Below are positions 54,602-62,534 of a DNA stretch of 64,000 nt, one piece after another; position 1 is the first letter of the stretch, and each line of letters starts with the position of its first letter. This stretch comes from Myxococcales bacterium (lineage in GTDB: Bacteria; Myxococcota_A; UBA796; GCA-2862545), in NCBI GenBank assembly GCA_019634415.1, contig JAHQVJ010000054.1, forward strand, positions 25,759 through 89,758, given 5' to 3'. Under the pieces are notes generated by a model, which saw only the letters and a list, made by a program, of their open reading frames with translations, searched no databases and had not been told where the DNA came from. Made by a program: the position numbers and the translations under genes.

Positions 54602-55846
54602 GTGCGATGGTCTGTGCTCCTGGTCCTGGTGGCCGGAGCCGTGGGCTGTGAACCCCTGGTGGTGCGGAGTCCCGTGGAGGTACCAGCTCCGGACTGCGCC
54701 ACACCGCCGACGCCTCAGTGGGAGTCTCCCTCCCTCCTGAGCTGCCGACCCGACGACGTGGCGTTGGTGGACCGACGTCGCTTCGACGACCTGCAGCGGG
54801 CCATCCAGGCAGCACCCGACGACGCCACCGTGGTGCTGTGCCCAGGCACACACCAGATCTCCGTGGAGGTGGTGGGACGACGCCTGCGCCTGGTGGGCTC
54901 CAACCTGGACACGACGCTGACGGGCGGCACCTCCCGTGCCCTCACCATTCGCGACTCCCAGGTGGAGCTGTTCAACCTCGGCTTCGCCGACAGCCAGGCC
55001 ATCACTGGCGCTGGCGTGCTGGCCACCGACTCGGACCTGCACCTGCGGGACGTGGAGATGACCGGGCTGCACGCCACCCAGGACGGAGGGGCCGTGTACG
55101 TGGTGAACACCGGCCTGCACGTGTCCTCCTCGGTCTTCAGCTTCAACGACGCAGTCTCCGGCGGCGCCATCGCCCTGGTGGACTCCTGCCTCGACGACGT
55201 GGGCTCGGTCTTCGAGGGGAACCAGGCGATCAGCGGGGGAGCGAGCTCCCGCGGAGGCGCGCTGTCGGCGACGTCGGTGGGCAGCCCGATCTGGCTCCGA
55301 CTCCAGGAGACCCAGCTCACGGGCAACTTCGCGGAGAACCAGGGCGGTGGGCTGTGGGTGGCCGGTCAGGACGGGCCCGACGTGGTGCAGCTGACGAACA
55401 GCACGTTCGAGGACAACGAGGCCTTCCGACTGGGAGGCGGCATGGCCCTGGAGAGCCAGGTGGGCCAAGTCGATCTGGTGGACACCATCTTCCGACGCAA
55501 CGGGTACAACAGCGGCGTCGGTGCCGCCATGCGCGCTCGCATGGGCGTCGAGTCGCTCCTTCGGGTCCAGGGTGGATCCTTCCGCCGCAACGGCTTCGTC
55601 GACCCCATCTGGGTGGTGGGGAGAGGCGCCACCGAGTGGACGGGTACCCAGTTCCAGCGAACGCCGAAGGCCTTCGCCTTCGACATCAACCAGCCGCAGG
55701 GAGCCTTCAAGGCCACCTCCCTCACGTCGGTCTCCGGCGAAGAGGCCGTCTGGGCCATCACACCGTGCACCCCCAAGAAGCCCGTGAGGCTGTCCGACTT
55801 CGAGACCTTCGAGTGCGAGCTCGAGGAAGAGGAGAAGGCGCCATGA
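54602..55846 (+). CDS. Right-handed beta-helix lipoprotein
   Basis: 414 residues from GTG 54602. Signal peptide WSVLLVLVAGAVGC with lipobox. From about residue 55 it has the same entry as other beta-helix proteins here (DDLQRAIQAAPDDATVVLCPGTH), then coils with repeated Asn and Gly (GGAVYVVNTGLHVSSSVFSFN, ENQGGGLWVAGQDGPDVVQLTNSTFEDN). There are no MopE-like metal motifs and no MYXO-CTERM tail; anchoring is by lipid instead. Five genes run on from here without a gap, including an ECF sigma factor. Stop and next start overlap (ATGA). Confidence 0.75.
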   Translation: MRWSVLLVLVAGAVGCEPLVVRSPVEVPAPDCATPPTPQWESPSLLSCRPDDVALVDRRRFDDLQRAIQAAPDDATVVLCPGTHQISVEVVGRRLRLVGSNLDTTLTGGTSRALTIRDSQVELFNLGFADSQAITGAGVLATDSDLHLRDVEMTGLHATQDGGAVYVVNTGLHVSSSVFSFNDAVSGGAIALVDSCLDDVGSVFEGNQAISGGASSRGGALSATSVGSPIWLRLQETQLTGNFAENQGGGLWVAGQDGPDVVQLTNSTFEDNEAFRLGGGMALESQVGQVDLVDTIFRRNGYNSGVGAAMRARMGVESLLRVQGGSFRRNGFVDPIWVVGRGATEWTGTQFQRTPKAFAFDINQPQGAFKATSLTSVSGEEAVWAITPCTPKKPVRLSDFETFECELEEEEKAP

Positions 55847-56850
55847 CAGCGCTCGTGCTCCTGACGACGGCTCTGTCGTGGGCAGTGGACCTGGAGGTCC
55901 CCGACGAGCAGAACCCCTTGGCCTGGGCCCGCGCCTGGTCCGAGGTGGTCACGTCGCTGCGCGACGACTCACTGATGGCCAGCCGCATCGCCTGGACCCG
56001 CGACGGCACCACCTGGACGCTCACGCTGGAGCACGAGGGCGAGCGCGCCCGGGTGGTGGGGCTGAACCCCGCCAGGAGCCACAGCGGGCGAGTGGAGCAG
56101 CTGTACGTGGCCGTGGCGCTCCTGGGACCCTCCCCCGATGCCACGGACGGGTTGGCCGGTCTGCTGGCCGCGCCCCCGCCGCCGCCGCGTCGCGCCGCCA
56201 GCGTGCCCGCGACGGACGATCCCTTGCCGATTCCGATCTCGACGGATCTGGAGCCCCTACCGCAGCTGGCTCCCGCCCCGCCGTCGTCCCCCCCGCCCCC
56301 GCTCCGGGACCCCTTCCGCACCCCGACACGCCCGCGCAACGTGATGCTCCGCATCGGGTCGTGGGTGGGAGTGGTGGATGCGGGCACCGACAGCTCCGGC
56401 GCCCCCATGGTGGCCGTGGAGGGGCTGCGCCGCTGGGTCGCACTGGGTGTGGGCGCGAGGGTGGCCGTCTCCCGCGACGCCGACGTCACCCCGAGGAGCG
56501 GCCAGATCGGCGTGACCGCGCGGGTGACGGACACGCGCGTGGAGAGCTCGGTGCACGCCGAGGTGCGCGCTCCGCTGCAGTCCGCCCTTCAGCCCTTCGC
56601 CTCGGTGGGGCTGGGCGCTGGTTGGCGATCCCTGGGGGTGGCCGGCACCACTGCCGCACGCGGATGGGTGCCCACGAGCGTGGTGCGGGTGGGACTCGAG
56701 ACGCGCAACACCACCGTGGGCATTCGCCCCTCGGTGAGCTGGACCCATGACTTCCGATCTCTGGAGCTGAACTTGGGTGGACGACAAGCGCAGATGCGCC
56801 TCGACCGTTTCCAGGTCGGCGTCGGCGTACGCCTGGGAGGGCGACGATGA
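55843..56850 (+). CDS. Exported protein with barrel-like C-terminal domain
   Basis: 335 residues from ATG 55843. The N-terminus (MTALVLLTTALSWAVDLE) is a short signal peptide. Residues about 20-95 are a small domain (SRIAWTRDGTTWTLTLEHEGERARV); a Pro-rich linker (PAPPSSPPPPL) leads to a beta-rich C-terminal half with alternating hydrophobics (MLRIGSWVGVVDAG, VALGVGARVAVSRD, VTARVTDTRVESSVHAEVRAPL) like an outer-membrane barrel. It could be the outer-membrane partner of the lipoprotein before it. The next gene is an ECF sigma factor coupled by ATGA. Confidence 0.65.
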   Translation: MTALVLLTTALSWAVDLEVPDEQNPLAWARAWSEVVTSLRDDSLMASRIAWTRDGTTWTLTLEHEGERARVVGLNPARSHSGRVEQLYVAVALLGPSPDATDGLAGLLAAPPPPPRRAASVPATDDPLPIPISTDLEPLPQLAPAPPSSPPPPLRDPFRTPTRPRNVMLRIGSWVGVVDAGTDSSGAPMVAVEGLRRWVALGVGARVAVSRDADVTPRSGQIGVTARVTDTRVESSVHAEVRAPLQSALQPFASVGLGAGWRSLGVAGTTAARGWVPTSVVRVGLETRNTTVGIRPSVSWTHDFRSLELNLGGRQAQMRLDRFQVGVGVRLGGRR

Positions 56851-57578
56851 GCGACCAGGAACAAGCGCGCCGGCTGTGCCGGGACCTCGGCGGACCGGAG
56901 GTGGACCTCTGGACCCTGCCCACACGCGCGCTCCAGCGTGCCGAGTCCACGGGGCGATCCCTCCGTGAGGCGGCGCTCGACGTGGTGAGCGGCTGGCTCG
57001 CCACCCGCGCCGTCGAGGGGAAGAAGGGAGCCAAGGACCAGCTCACCGAGCTGTGGCACGCCGAGGTGCTGCGCTGGTGCGTGTGGAACACCCGCTCGTC
57101 GGTGGACGCCGAGGACGTGGCGCACGACGTGCTGATTCGCGCCCTGGGACGACTCGATCGACTGACGCGACCGGACGGCTTCCGCGCCTGGCTGTGGGCC
57201 ATCACCTGGCGGGTGCTGCGCGAGCACGAGCGGCGCCCCTGGCGCAAGCGGTGGCTGCTCGACGGCAAGGACCGCGACGAGGGCTCGCCTGGCGACGAGT
57301 CTGGCCTGGAACATCAGCTCGCCCCGGATGCGGGCATCGAGGGCCGGCAGCGGCTGGGCCTCGTCCACGACGTGCTGCAGGCGCTTCCCCTCCGGGAGCG
57401 CACGCTGCTGTGGCACGCCTACGTCGACGGGCGCACTCGTCGGCAGATCGCAGAGGTGACGGGACTGCCCGAGGGCACCGTCAACCGCCAGCTCACACGC
57501 GCACGCAAGCGGTTCCGCAAGGAAGCCGAGCGTCGCGGCTTGCAACCGGGCGCCACGCCCAAGCGGGTGAACGCATGA
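56847..57578 (+). CDS. ECF-type RNA polymerase sigma factor
   Basis: 243 residues from ATG 56847. Region 2 is visible at DQLTELWHAEVLRWCVW and DAEDVAHDVLIRALGRLDRL, with FRAWLWAITWRVLREHERR after it; region 4 is clear at LVHDVLQALPLRERTLLWHAYVDGRTRRQIAEVTGLPEGTVNRQLTRARKRFRKE. The first 55 residues are an unusual extension before region 2. Its own targets cannot be read from sequence. The downstream FecR-like gene is coupled and is the probable anti-sigma factor. Both lie within the contractile injection locus, so they may control it (inference). Confidence 0.9.
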   Translation: MSDQEQARRLCRDLGGPEVDLWTLPTRALQRAESTGRSLREAALDVVSGWLATRAVEGKKGAKDQLTELWHAEVLRWCVWNTRSSVDAEDVAHDVLIRALGRLDRLTRPDGFRAWLWAITWRVLREHERRPWRKRWLLDGKDRDEGSPGDESGLEHQLAPDAGIEGRQRLGLVHDVLQALPLRERTLLWHAYVDGRTRRQIAEVTGLPEGTVNRQLTRARKRFRKEAERRGLQPGATPKRVNA

Positions 57579-58648
57579 ACGACTTCGACTTTGCCGATGA
57601 TCTGAAGGCGCTCGGAGAAGCGCAGCATCCGAGCGACACCGCTCGGGAGCGGCTTCTCGCACGGGTGTCGGCCACCCGGCGCGCCGAGCCGCGTCGCACC
57701 CGAGGACGGCGCGCGAGCGTCACCGTGGCCCTGGCCGCAGCTGCGGCCGTGCTGCTCACGGTGTGGGGCCTGTGGCCGCCCGATGTCGGCCCTGCTCCTC
57801 CGAACCACACGGTCGTCGTGTCGCCCGTGCCGTCTGGCATGCCGACGGCGATCGTGGGGAACATGATGCTCAACCACGGCGTCGAGGCGACGGCTGTGTC
57901 GGGAGGTGGGCAGGTCACCACCGACGGTCAGCGGACTGAGGTGGACTGGACGGAGGGCGAGATCGCCCTGGACGTGCAGTCCGCGCCCGGGCGCTCGGTC
58001 TCGGTGGAGACGGAGGAGGCCGTGGTTCGGGTGGTGGGTACCGCTCTGTCGGTGGAGCGCGGCCCGTTCGGCACCGCGGTGGAGGTCGACCACGGCGAGG
58101 TGGTCGTGACCTGCCGTGCCCTGCAGACCCCCGAGACCCTGACGGACGGCGAGCACACGGTGTGCCTCCGCGACGCGGGGGCCGGCCTGGGTCACGTGCT
58201 CTTCCTGGAGCGCAACAGCGCGTCCGCCGAGGAGCGCCTGCAGATGCTGGAGCGCTCGCTGGCCCACCCCACCGGCCTCGAGGAGACGCGCCTGCTGCTG
58301 CGAGAGCGCCGGATCGTTGCGCTGGTGGAGCTCGGCCGCGTGGACGAAGCCATCGCGGCCGCCAAGGACCTGGACGCCGGCAGCCGCACCAAGCAGCTCC
58401 AGCAGGGAGCCAACGACGCGATGGTGACGGGTGGCTGCGCCCAGGCGGATCCCTGGTTGGCCACCCTCGCCGATCTGGGCGACGCCACCGGAGCCCTGGT
58501 CCGGGTGAAGTGCTTCGCCGACAACGGTGAGCCCCACAAGGCCCTCGAGGTGCTCGACCGCCTCGATCCCCTCGCGCTGTCGGCCCCGCACCTCGAGCGG
58601 TACGAAGCGTGGCGGGAGGTGCTGCGCGACGCCCCGCCACAGCGTTAG
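57575..58648 (+). CDS. FecR-like membrane protein, probable anti-sigma factor
   Basis: 357 residues from ATG 57575. A cytoplasmic N-terminus of about 45 residues is followed by one membrane helix (ASVTVALAAAAAVLLTVWGLW). The periplasmic part has a FecR-type beta domain (TEVDWTEGEIALDVQ, VVRVVGTALSVERGPFGTAVEVDHGEVVV), then helical repeats with charged residues. In FecI/FecR systems such a protein holds the sigma factor until a signal comes from the outer membrane. The sigma factor is directly upstream and a barrel-like protein upstream of that, so a surface-signalling chain is plausible here. Confidence 0.82.
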   Translation: MNDFDFADDLKALGEAQHPSDTARERLLARVSATRRAEPRRTRGRRASVTVALAAAAAVLLTVWGLWPPDVGPAPPNHTVVVSPVPSGMPTAIVGNMMLNHGVEATAVSGGGQVTTDGQRTEVDWTEGEIALDVQSAPGRSVSVETEEAVVRVVGTALSVERGPFGTAVEVDHGEVVVTCRALQTPETLTDGEHTVCLRDAGAGLGHVLFLERNSASAEERLQMLERSLAHPTGLEETRLLLRERRIVALVELGRVDEAIAAAKDLDAGSRTKQLQQGANDAMVTGGCAQADPWLATLADLGDATGALVRVKCFADNGEPHKALEVLDRLDPLALSAPHLERYEAWREVLRDAPPQR

Positions 58649-58675
58649 GCTCTGCGCCTTCCCTGGGGAGGCACT

Positions 58676-59302
58676 GTGTTGATGCTGTGGGGCCTGGTAC
58701 AGGAGTACTGGCCCGAGGTGATGCTGTCGGCCGTGTCGTTGGTCGTCGGGGGCGCCCTGGGCCGCTGGCAGGCCAGCCGGCGCTTCGCCCGTCGCGAGTT
58801 CTTCGACCGCGTCAACGTGTCGCTCAACTACGTGCAGGACGGCAAGTTCCTGATCCGCACGCTGCTCGAGCGTGGCTCCACCGAGGTGTTCCGCAACCCC
58901 GCCATGGCCCGCAAGGTCGCCCGAGCTGCGACGGAGCGCCACGGAGGGCCCATCCTGGCCTTGCCCGACGACGACTACTGGGTCTACCTCAACGCCGTGC
59001 TCAACGTGATCTCGGAGCAGTTCGCGGACGGCTTCGTGCGGCAGGAGTCGAAGATGCAGACCGCGGAGCTGGAGTACCTGCTCTTCCTCACCAGCGAGTA
59101 CTCCCCCGCCTCTCGGCAGCGGAAGATCCGCGCGATGCTCATTCGCGAAGATCTGCTGATGAACATCGAGGAGGTGCAGCTGCCGCGGTTTCGCAACGCC
59201 TACCACCAGGCTCGGTGGGAGTCGCTGCGCGAGGTGCGCGCGGAGTGGGTCGAGTCGAAGGGCCAGACGCCGCGGATCCGCGAGATCGCCATCTGCGTGT
59301 GA
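58676..59302 (+). CDS. Single-pass membrane protein of unknown function
   Basis: 208 residues from GTG 58676 with GGGGAGG upstream. One helix near the N-terminus (VMLSAVSLVVGGALGRW) is followed by a mainly helical cytoplasmic domain (FFDRVNVSLNYVQDGKFLIRTLLERG, YWVYLNAVLNVISEQFADG, RQRKIRAMLIREDLLMNI). No recognised family. It is last in the sigma-factor operon (27 bases after the FecR-like gene) and ends nine bases from the convergent gp25-like gene. Confidence 0.65.
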   Translation: MLMLWGLVQEYWPEVMLSAVSLVVGGALGRWQASRRFARREFFDRVNVSLNYVQDGKFLIRTLLERGSTEVFRNPAMARKVARAATERHGGPILALPDDDYWVYLNAVLNVISEQFADGFVRQESKMQTAELEYLLFLTSEYSPASRQRKIRAMLIREDLLMNIEEVQLPRFRNAYHQARWESLREVRAEWVESKGQTPRIREIAICV

Positions 59303-59311
59303 GCGGGCGCT

Positions 59312-59692
59312 TCAGCCCGTCAACAGCAGGCTCAGCTCCTGCAGCTTCTGCGTGCTCTTGATGGTGTAGTGCACCTGCACCCGCACGGTGCCCGAGTCGT
59401 CGGGCCAGGACTCCACCTTCGTGACGTCGATGCGAGGCTCCCAGCGCAACAAGGCCTCGCCCACGTGATGGGCCACCAAGGTGGCGGTGGCGCGGTTGTT
59501 GGGCGCGAACATCAGCTCGTGCACCCGGCAGCCGAACTCGGGCAGCATCTGGCGCTCCCCGGGCTTGGTGCCAAGGATCACCGTGATGGACTCTTGGATG
59601 TTGCGCTCGAACTCGCTCATGGCGGTCTTGCCGGTGGCGGGCTCGAAGCCGAAGGGGAACCGCCAGCCCCGCCCGAGGAACTCCTTGCGCAT
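59312..59692 (-). CDS. gp25-like baseplate wedge protein (Pvc9/Afp9 type)
   Basis: 126 residues from ATG 59692; a longer frame upstream is rejected because GGGAG precedes this ATG and the family starts here. The GPW/gp25 pattern is clear: GRGWRFPFGFEPATGKTAMSEFERNIQESITVILGTKPGERQMLPEFGCRVHELMF and VRVQVHYTIKST at the end (given here in short pieces: FPFGF, NIQESI, LGTKPGERQMLPEFG). It clamps wedge subunits around the sheath initiator. It is separated by the sigma module from its usual neighbour, the baseplate J gene. Confidence 0.88.
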   Translation of the reverse strand: MRKEFLGRGWRFPFGFEPATGKTAMSEFERNIQESITVILGTKPGERQMLPEFGCRVHELMFAPNNRATATLVAHHVGEALLRWEPRIDVTKVESWPDDSGTVRVQVHYTIKSTQKLQELSLLLTG

Positions 59693-59697
59693 GCCAA

Positions 59698-59711
59698 CTC
59701 CCACGTGGGAG
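59698..59711. promoter_or_regulatory. Perfect 14-base palindrome CTCCCACGTGGGAG over the gp25 ribosome binding site
   Basis: CTCCCACGTGGGAG is its own reverse complement and includes the GGGAG that serves as ribosome binding site for the gp25-like gene on the minus strand. It may be a protein operator or an RNA hairpin that hides the binding site and lowers expression of this subunit relative to its operon partners. It lies between the stop of the ferritin-like gene and the gp25 start. Confidence 0.4.
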
Positions 59712-59715
59712 CAGT

Positions 59716-60528
59716 CTACCCCGCCGGTGCCCGAGCACGACCCCGTCCGGGCAACAGCGCCCACAGATCTGCTCGCAGGTGGGCCCACAGCGGCTCGGGG
59801 CCGTCGCCACGCGGAAGCAGGCGCTGCTTGGTCTGCAGCACCGCAGCCAGTGCCCGCCCGAGGGCTGGTCGCGCCACGGGGGGGACGGGCCGGCCCATGG
59901 CCCGCGCGATCAGCGTGCCCACGAACGCCAGGTCGTCGGGGGCGTACATCCGGTAGACCCGGCGCAGGTAGTCCGCCCGCGCGCGGTCACGGTCGTAGGT
60001 GGTCCCGCCCACGGCACAGTGCGACGCAAAGATGATCTGGTCGTCGTCGAGCTCGCGCACGCGCTGGGCCGCCACGGCCAGCCGCCGAGACCAGGGCAGC
60101 GGCTCGAAGCTGTTCAGGGCGCGCAGGAAACCAGTGAAGTGGCGGGACTCGTCGGCCATCAGCTGGCGACACAGCGCCCGTAGATCGGAGTCGTCGGTGG
60201 CGCGACCGAGGGCCCGATAGAAGCCAGCGGCCAGCGCCTCCACCACGCAGCGCGACAGCAGCTCGTCGGCGGGTGCACGATCGGCGGCACGATCGTGGTG
60301 GTAGGGCAGCGTGGAGAAGCGGCGAAAGGCCTCGTGGAAGTCGAAGTCCGGATCGTGCACGGCCAGCCAGGCCCTCAGCCGGCGTCCGTGGCCGCCCTCC
60401 TCTTGGGCCCAGCGCCGCACGAACGGGCCGAAGCGCCCGGGCAGCACACGCTCCAGGTAGGCACCGTAGCGCTCCGAGCGCGACTCCAGCAGGCAGGTGG
60501 TGCGAACGATGACCACGAGGTCGTCCAT
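59716..60528 (-). CDS. Ferritin-like di-iron carboxylate protein
   Basis: 270 residues from ATG 60528, preferred over ATG 60540 because GGAGGAG then lies six bases upstream. Helices with metal-ligand patterns are visible: LLESRSERYGAYLERVLP, RWAQEEGGHGRRLRAWL, VVEALAAGFYRALG and MADESRHFTGFL; the ExxH pairs (EEGGH and DESRH) suit a di-iron site of the ferritin/acyl-desaturase superfamily. The subgroup is unknown: an oxidase, desaturase-like enzyme or iron-binding protein. It lies between the spike gene and the gp25 gene of the contractile system, where eCIS loci do not normally carry such an enzyme. Confidence 0.68.
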   Translation of the reverse strand: MDDLVVIVRTTCLLESRSERYGAYLERVLPGRFGPFVRRWAQEEGGHGRRLRAWLAVHDPDFDFHEAFRRFSTLPYHHDRAADRAPADELLSRCVVEALAAGFYRALGRATDDSDLRALCRQLMADESRHFTGFLRALNSFEPLPWSRRLAVAAQRVRELDDDQIIFASHCAVGGTTYDRDRARADYLRRVYRMYAPDDLAFVGTLIARAMGRPVPPVARPALGRALAAVLQTKQRLLPRGDGPEPLWAHLRADLWALLPGRGRARAPAG

Positions 60529-60591
60529 GGGCTCCTCCATGGACCCAACCTAGGCGTCGGCCCCGCACGGCTCGCTCACGCCCCGTGCAGG

Positions 60592-60624
60592 GCCCGTGCA
60601 ATCCGTCGGGCAACACGCACGGGC
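60592..60624. terminator. GCCCGTGC/GCACGGGC inverted repeat downstream of the spike gene
   Basis: An 8-base perfect inverted repeat (GCCCGTGC at 60592-60599, GCACGGGC at 60617-60624) with a 17-base loop, directly after the VgrG-like gene stop on the minus strand. A second weaker pair (GCACGG/CCGTGC at about 60565-60587) lies beside it. No T tract follows, so a weak or Rho-assisted terminator is the most that can be said. TAGGTT on the minus strand at 60552-60547 could be the -10 of the ferritin-like gene. Confidence 0.3.
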
Positions 60625-60635
60625 GCACTGGCCGG

Positions 60636-61670
60636 TCAGCCCGAGGGCACCGTGTTGGCGCAGTACATCACCTCGGTGCGGAAGCCCTCCCCCACCTGGA
60701 TCCGGTGGCGAGACGACAGCACGTAGGCCGTGGGATTGAAGCCCTCGGGGTGACCGGTGAACGACACCAGGGTGTCGGATCTGAGGGCGCCGTCCCCCTC
60801 CACCACCGCACGCCCCCGCAGGAACCCCCGAGCGAGCCGGTTCAGCTCCGCCACCGCCAGATCCTTCGCCCAGGTGGCGGTGTTGACCCACAGATCCACC
60901 ATGCGCGCACCGCCCTCCCAGATGGGCGTGTCGCTCACGGCGTTGGTGCCGCTGCCGATGGTGTCGATGTCGCCCGCGGCCGCCGAGCCCTCCACGATGT
61001 CCTTGGTGAGATAGTCCCAGCCCACCACTGTCAGGTTGTCGGGCACCGTGCGCATGGACAGCGTGGTCTCGAGGGTGATGATGCGCTCCCGCGCCACCTC
61101 GACGGCGTTGCCCCGGAACTGGGGCTTCACGAAGTCCACCTTGCCGTTGGTGGCCTTCAGCAGGTAGCCGTTGCGAGCCGCCAGGCGACGCAGGAAGTGG
61201 AAGTGCGACTCCGAGCGCTGCAGCGTGAAGGGGCGCGTCTCGGTGGTGGGATCCACCGTGCCCTTCTCGCACCCCGCCAGATCGATCACGTCGGTGACGA
61301 TCTGCTCGTCGGTCATCTCCGGGTACTTCTTCGTGAACCGACTGGAGGCGAGCTTGTAGAGCGGATCCGAGGCCGTGAGCGTGAGCGTGGCCTTGCCCTC
61401 CTGGAACACGTGGCGCAGGCCCGTGATGGTGCCCACGAAGATGGGATCCTCGGAGCCCCCGAGGGACAGCTCCACCGACTTGCCGATCTCGATGGCGCCC
61501 CACGACGTGCCCCCTTCGGTGTCGAAGGTCACCTCGCAGATCCCGATCATGTCGACGTGATCCTCCACCAGGATCCGCTCCACCCCCTTCGGCTCTCGCT
61601 GGGTGAGCTTGCCCACGCCGTCCACCTGCAGCGTGAACCGAGGAGTGTGACGCTCCGCTTCCTCAGCCAT
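60636..61670 (-). CDS. VgrG-like spike protein (phage late control D / Pvc8/Afp8 type)
   Basis: 344 residues from ATG 61670. The gpD/VgrG pattern is present: an N-terminal barrel (VEDHVDMIGICEVTFD, VELSLGGSEDPIFVGTITGLRHVFQEG, ATLTLTASDPLYKLA) and the second domain (EQIVTDVIDLAG, FTLQRSESHFHFLRRLAARNGY, SMRTVPDNLTVVGWDY). The C-terminal part includes the small barrel that carries the spike in eCIS proteins, GGARMVDLWVNTATWAKDLA and LVSFTGHPEGFN. No PAAR-type tip gene follows, which is unusual. It lies three bases after the LysM gene. Confidence 0.88.
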   Translation of the reverse strand: MAEEAERHTPRFTLQVDGVGKLTQREPKGVERILVEDHVDMIGICEVTFDTEGGTSWGAIEIGKSVELSLGGSEDPIFVGTITGLRHVFQEGKATLTLTASDPLYKLASSRFTKKYPEMTDEQIVTDVIDLAGCEKGTVDPTTETRPFTLQRSESHFHFLRRLAARNGYLLKATNGKVDFVKPQFRGNAVEVARERIITLETTLSMRTVPDNLTVVGWDYLTKDIVEGSAAAGDIDTIGSGTNAVSDTPIWEGGARMVDLWVNTATWAKDLAVAELNRLARGFLRGRAVVEGDGALRSDTLVSFTGHPEGFNPTAYVLSSRHRIQVGEGFRTEVMYCANTVPSG

Positions 61671-61673
61671 GGA

Positions 61674-62534
61674 TCAGTCCCCCGAGGTGTCGAAGCTCAC
61701 GAACGCATCGCCCAGATCGCCCGAGCCGCCCACCGTGACGGAGTCCTCGGACGCCTCGAAGGAGAAGCCCCCCACGTTGCCGCTCACGGAGTCGGCCGAC
61801 CAGTCCCCGGGCGCCTGGGCCCGCAGCTGATCACCGAGCACCGCCGCCAGCTCGGACGTGGCGGGGATCACGAGATCGGCCCCCGCAGCCAGCTCCATGG
61901 GATCGGCGATGCCGTTGGCCATCGCGATGTCCTTGATCTTCGCGCCCGTCATGGCGGCCACCGACGACAGCGTGTCGCCCACCCCGGTGGTGTAGACGGA
62001 CGCCGCCGACGAGGCCCCCGAGACGATGGAGCCCAGCCCCGACAGGCTGATGCCGCCACCCGAGCGCGACCCGACGCCCTCGAACTCCTTGAGCTGGATC
62101 GAGACCCTGGCCCGCATGGGCGTGCCGTCGGAGCGGAACATCAAGAAGGTGGCGGACACCTTCTCCACCACGCAGTCGAAGGTGAAGCTGCCCCAGGTGA
62201 ACACGCAGTGCGGGGGCCGCTTCAGCTCGGAGTTCTGCTGGTCGTTGGCGTCCACGCTGCTCGCCAGGAACGCTCGCAACGGTGCGACGTACTTCTCGTG
62301 GACGTTGTCGTCGGAGTCCGTGGAGTCGAAGATCAGATCCATCGACACCGTGCTCGGATCGCCGCGCTCGAACATCAGCTGGGGCGTGTTCTGGTCGACC
62401 TCCTCGGAGGGCTTCCACAGCGCCTTGTCGTCGAGCTTGAACTCCTTCGGGTTGTACTGGACGTAGAAGACGTCCCCCGAGTCCTTGTTCGTGAAGAACG
62501 CCTTTTCGGTGCTAGCACCAGAAGTTTGGGCCAT
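61674..62534 (-). CDS. LysM-containing baseplate hub protein (Pvc7/Afp7 type)
   Basis: 286 residues from ATG 62534, overlapping the end of the upstream gene by 23 bases. Residues 10-150 show the hub domain (VFYVQYNPKEFKLDDKALWK, TVSMDLIFDSTDSD, RPPHCVFTWGSFTFDCVVEKVSATFLMF). A LysM domain follows at about 176-222 (YTTGVGDTLSSVAAMTGAKIKDIAMANGI), standard for the protein that joins tube and spike. The acidic tail of about 60 residues is unusual. It heads the visible part of the right-hand eCIS operon with the VgrG-like and gp25-like genes. Confidence 0.85.
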   Translation of the reverse strand: MAQTSGASTEKAFFTNKDSGDVFYVQYNPKEFKLDDKALWKPSEEVDQNTPQLMFERGDPSTVSMDLIFDSTDSDDNVHEKYVAPLRAFLASSVDANDQQNSELKRPPHCVFTWGSFTFDCVVEKVSATFLMFRSDGTPMRARVSIQLKEFEGVGSRSGGGISLSGLGSIVSGASSAASVYTTGVGDTLSSVAAMTGAKIKDIAMANGIADPMELAAGADLVIPATSELAAVLGDQLRAQAPGDWSADSVSGNVGGFSFEASEDSVTVGGSGDLGDAFVSFDTSGD

